From the NCBI RefSeq assembly GCF_013004375.1, contig NZ_JABERI010000014.1, forward strand, positions 62,001 to 126,000: 64,000 bases of DNA, read 5' to 3'. Made by a program: the position numbers and the translations under genes. The notes under the pieces were generated by a model. The model did no database searches and was not told where the DNA came from. It saw nothing but the letters and a program-made list of their open reading frames with translations. Shown one piece after another: positions 62,248 to 64,000 of the stretch (position 1 is the stretch's first letter; every line of letters starts with the position of its first letter). Source of the DNA: Acinetobacter terrae (GTDB lineage: Bacteria; Pseudomonadota; Gammaproteobacteria; Pseudomonadales; Moraxellaceae).

Positions 62248-62273
62248 AAAAAAGCACCTTACGGTGCTTTTTT
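62248..62273. terminator. Bidirectional terminator between mnmC and rhodanese gene
   Basis: AAAAAAGCACC and GGTGCTTTTTT pair around TTAC. It lies one base from the stop codon of the minus-strand rhodanese gene and 68 bases after mnmC, so it serves both. Confidence 0.9.
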
Positions 62274-62274
62274 C

Positions 62275-62589
62275 TTAAGCGCCCTGTTCTAAAGGGAATC
62301 CTGCATCGCGTGCAGCACGAGTGCCACCCATCAATACAACATACTCACGTGAGCTATCCAAGCTATCTAACTTTTCAGCAGCACGTGGTGCTTTACTACC
62401 GCCACCACATAAAATGTAAATGGTCTGATCCGACTCCACTTGAGTTAAGCTTTCTGCACTCAAGTCATCGATGGGCTGATTTACAGCACCTTTTACATGA
62501 CCTTCAGCAAAGGCTTTTGTATCACGAACATCCCAGATAACCGCATTTTCTGGGAACTCAAATGTTGTAATTTCTTGCTTACGGATCAT
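62275..62589 (-). CDS. Rhodanese-like domain protein
   Basis: This 104-residue single rhodanese domain has VIWDVRDTKAFAEGHVKGAVN and the active-site loop TIYILCGGGSKAPRAAEKL with the sulfur-carrying cysteine. It is probably a sulfur transferase or a small redox partner. AGGAGT lies six bases before the ATG at 62589; the longer frame from 62616 has no such site. Confidence 0.9.
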   Translation of the reverse strand: MIRKQEITTFEFPENAVIWDVRDTKAFAEGHVKGAVNQPIDDLSAESLTQVESDQTIYILCGGGSKAPRAAEKLDSLDSSREYVVLMGGTRAARDAGFPLEQGA

Positions 62590-62680
62590 TGTGCACTCCT
62601 TTGATGTAAACAACACTTGGCAAATGAAGAAAACATCCCTAGCATCTCAGATATTCTTTCCCTTTGTAAAGGTCTAAACC

Positions 62681-63169
62681 ATGCCTTCTTTCGATATTGT
62701 ATCTGAATTAGAAATTTTTGAAGTAAATCATGCTGTTCAAAACACGCAAAAAGAAATTGCGACACGTTTTGACTTCCGTGGCCAAGACGTTTCTATTGAA
62801 TTAAGCGAAAAAAATAAAGAAATCAAGATTACCACAGAAAGTGATTTCCAATGCGAACAAGTGTATAGCATGCTGGAAAATCATTTTTTTAAACGTAAAG
62901 TTGATATTCAAGCCCTTGATCCACAAAAAATGACCGCTTCAGGTAAAAATGTCATTCAAGTGATTAAGCTTAAAGATGGTCTTGACTCTGATACTGCAAA
63001 AAAAATTAATAAAGCCATTAAAGAAAGCGGCATTAAAGCGCAATCTTCTATTCAAGGCGACAAGATTCGTGTAACTGACAAGAAGCGCGATACTTTACAA
63101 CAAATTATGGCGTTCTTAAAAGAACAACAATTTGGTGTGCCTTTGCAGTTTAATAACTTTAAAGACTAA
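62681..63169 (+). CDS. yajQ: YajQ family nucleotide-binding protein
   Basis: The 162-residue protein has MPSFDIVSELEIFEVNHAVQN at the N-terminus, IATRFDFRGQDVSIELSEKN, and the C-terminal VTDKKRDTLQQIMAFLKEQ, all characteristic of YajQ. Homologues bind cyclic di-GMP and nucleic acids. Upstream, TTGGCA (62617) and TAGCAT (62640) are 17 bases apart and may form a weak promoter. Confidence 0.95.
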   Translation: MPSFDIVSELEIFEVNHAVQNTQKEIATRFDFRGQDVSIELSEKNKEIKITTESDFQCEQVYSMLENHFFKRKVDIQALDPQKMTASGKNVIQVIKLKDGLDSDTAKKINKAIKESGIKAQSSIQGDKIRVTDKKRDTLQQIMAFLKEQQFGVPLQFNNFKD

Positions 63170-63201
63170 TGCATTGATGCAATAAAAAGTCGAGGAACTT
63201 C

Positions 63202-63702
63202 ATGACACCGACCAATCGCTTATCAAAACTGGTGAAAGCAACCGCTAAATTACCCAAAGGAATCCGCAGCACACTGTGGAGCAAAGCGTTTGGTCGGGTC
63301 GTGCCGATGGTGGGTAGCGCCAATATTCGCTATCTCGAAGTGAGCCACGCCAAAGTGGTGGTGAAAATCGAAAACCATCGTGCGATGCAGAACCATATTG
63401 GTCAGGTACATGCCTGTGCCATGGCGCTGATTGCTGAAACAGCCACCGGTTTTGTCACGGGCATGAATGTTCCTGACTCCTGTATTGTGCTCATTAAAAG
63501 TTTCAAAGTCGATTTTAAACGTCCAAGCCAAGGTGCCATGATTGCAACTGCAACACTTACCGATGATCAGCAAAAATTAATGCAAAGCACTGAAAAAGGT
63601 GAAACGCTGGTTGCCGTAAAGGTTACTGATGAATCAGGTGAAGAGCCAATTCAATGCGAAATGCTGTGGGCTTGGGTATCCAAGTCACAATTAAAAAGAT
63701 AA
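63202..63702 (+). CDS. DUF4442 hotdog-fold protein
   Basis: This 166-residue protein has the DUF4442 hotdog layout: KVVVKIENHRAMQNHIGQVHACAM (the N-H-x-G-x-x-H-A motif in the active-site region) and SFKVDFKRPSQGAM at the second strand block. It resembles small acyl thioesterases, but no activity is proven. AGGAAC lies upstream of the ATG. It follows yajQ by 32 bases. Confidence 0.85.
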   Translation: MTPTNRLSKLVKATAKLPKGIRSTLWSKAFGRVVPMVGSANIRYLEVSHAKVVVKIENHRAMQNHIGQVHACAMALIAETATGFVTGMNVPDSCIVLIKSFKVDFKRPSQGAMIATATLTDDQQKLMQSTEKGETLVAVKVTDESGEEPIQCEMLWAWVSKSQLKR

Positions 63703-63815
63703 TTTAATTTTTAATGTTCGTTACCTAAAGCTAAATTAAGTGACGAATTTTTACTTCTGTAGAAAATTGCTTAGCTCAAAATAAACCAGATGCTATTTTA
63801 AAAAATTCAAAATAG

Positions 63816-63844
63816 AAAAAGCCCAATCATGATTGGGCTTTTTT
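63816..63844. terminator. Bidirectional terminator between DUF4442 gene and thioesterase gene
   Basis: GCCCAATC and GATTGGGC with AT between them form a perfect stem flanked by A5 and T6 runs. It lies between convergent genes, nine bases from the stop codon at 63854. Confidence 0.9.
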
Positions 63845-63853
63845 CTTTGATTA

Positions 63854-64000
63854 TTACGCTGGTTGCGATGCTAAATATTTTTGTTTTACATCATCGGGAA
63901 TCTGACGCTTTCCACCTTTCACGTCTACCGCAACAAAGGTAAATACCCCTTCTGTCACACGGATCGGTTCACGTGAATCGTCATGACTGTCCCACACTTC
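63854..64000 (-). CDS. Acyl-CoA thioesterase, YciA-like, C-terminal 48 residues only
   Basis: The minus-strand frame runs from the window edge to TAA at 63854-63856. The visible part reads RVTEGVFTFVAVDVKGGKRQ followed by IPDDVKQKYLASQPA. This is the C-terminal strand of hotdog acyl-CoA thioesterases of the YciA type (VT-x-A/G-x-F-x-Y/F-VAVD). The catalytic N-terminal half is outside the window. Confidence 0.75.
   Translation of the reverse strand, partial: EVWDSHDDSREPIRVTEGVFTFVAVDVKGGKRQIPDDVKQKYLASQPA

Overview
The window is a chromosomal segment of a gammaproteobacterium of the genus Acinetobacter (Moraxellaceae). The basis is a base composition near 40% G+C by eye, the protein sequences themselves, and gene neighbourhoods such as queA/tgt/yajC/secD/secF, gacS/cysM/exonuclease/rlmD/relA and split pntAA-pntAB-pntB. 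No prophage, insertion sequence, CRISPR array, rRNA or integron was seen. Both ends cut a gene: glnE at the left, and a YciA-like acyl-CoA thioesterase at the right.

Left block (1-11.7 kb): glnE (partial) and a soluble sensor histidine kinase on the minus strand, then tRNA-Leu(CAA) with a good promoter and a terminator. On the plus strand follow queA, a DUF3137/LemA membrane pair, tgt, yajC, secD and secF. QueA and Tgt act in the same queuosine pathway. YajC-SecD-SecF is the accessory module of the Sec translocon.

Central accessory block (11.7-28.5 kb, minus strand): one tightly overlapping operon of about 18 genes for an aryl polyene (APE)-type pigment. It encodes a chain-length-factor-like protein, two LPLAT acyltransferases, two acyl carrier proteins, an acyl ligase fused to a FabZ-like dehydratase, a GT2 glycosyltransferase, and a histidine/tyrosine-type ammonia-lyase. 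It also encodes a thioesterase, a LolA-like carrier, an MMPL exporter, a FAD-dependent oxidoreductase, a DUF3261 lipoprotein, two catalytic ketosynthases, a FabA-like dehydratase, a FabG-like reductase and a small secreted protein. The aryl starter is probably made by the ammonia-lyase, loaded on ACP by the ligase, extended and dehydrated by the ketosynthase/reductase/dehydratase set, then exported to the outer membrane by the MMPL/LolA/lipoprotein set. A sigma70-like promoter lies upstream of the first gene.

Regulatory and metabolic block (28.6-43.6 kb): relA, rlmD, a DEDD exonuclease and cysM on the minus strand. Divergent from them are gacS, a crotonase, a GlxR-like reductase, a hydroxypyruvate isomerase homologue and rsfS. 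A candidate 46-aa small protein follows, then the proton-translocating transhydrogenase operon pntAA-pntAB-pntB.

Transport block (43.6-52.9 kb): DMT and MFS exporters, a HEPN-like protein of unknown role, and an aspartate:alanine antiporter (aspT) with aspartate 4-decarboxylase (aspD). Long, very A/T-rich intergenic stretches flank this block, and some hold coding-like debris.

Right block (52.9-64 kb): ordinary core genes. These are dusA, cybC, coaBC, radC, a bestrophin-family channel, an RNase AM/PHP phosphoesterase, yciB, a YciI-like protein, a coiled-coil membrane protein, mnmC, a rhodanese, yajQ, a DUF4442 protein and the partial thioesterase. Many convergent junctions carry clear hairpin terminators, and one carries a REP-like double hairpin.
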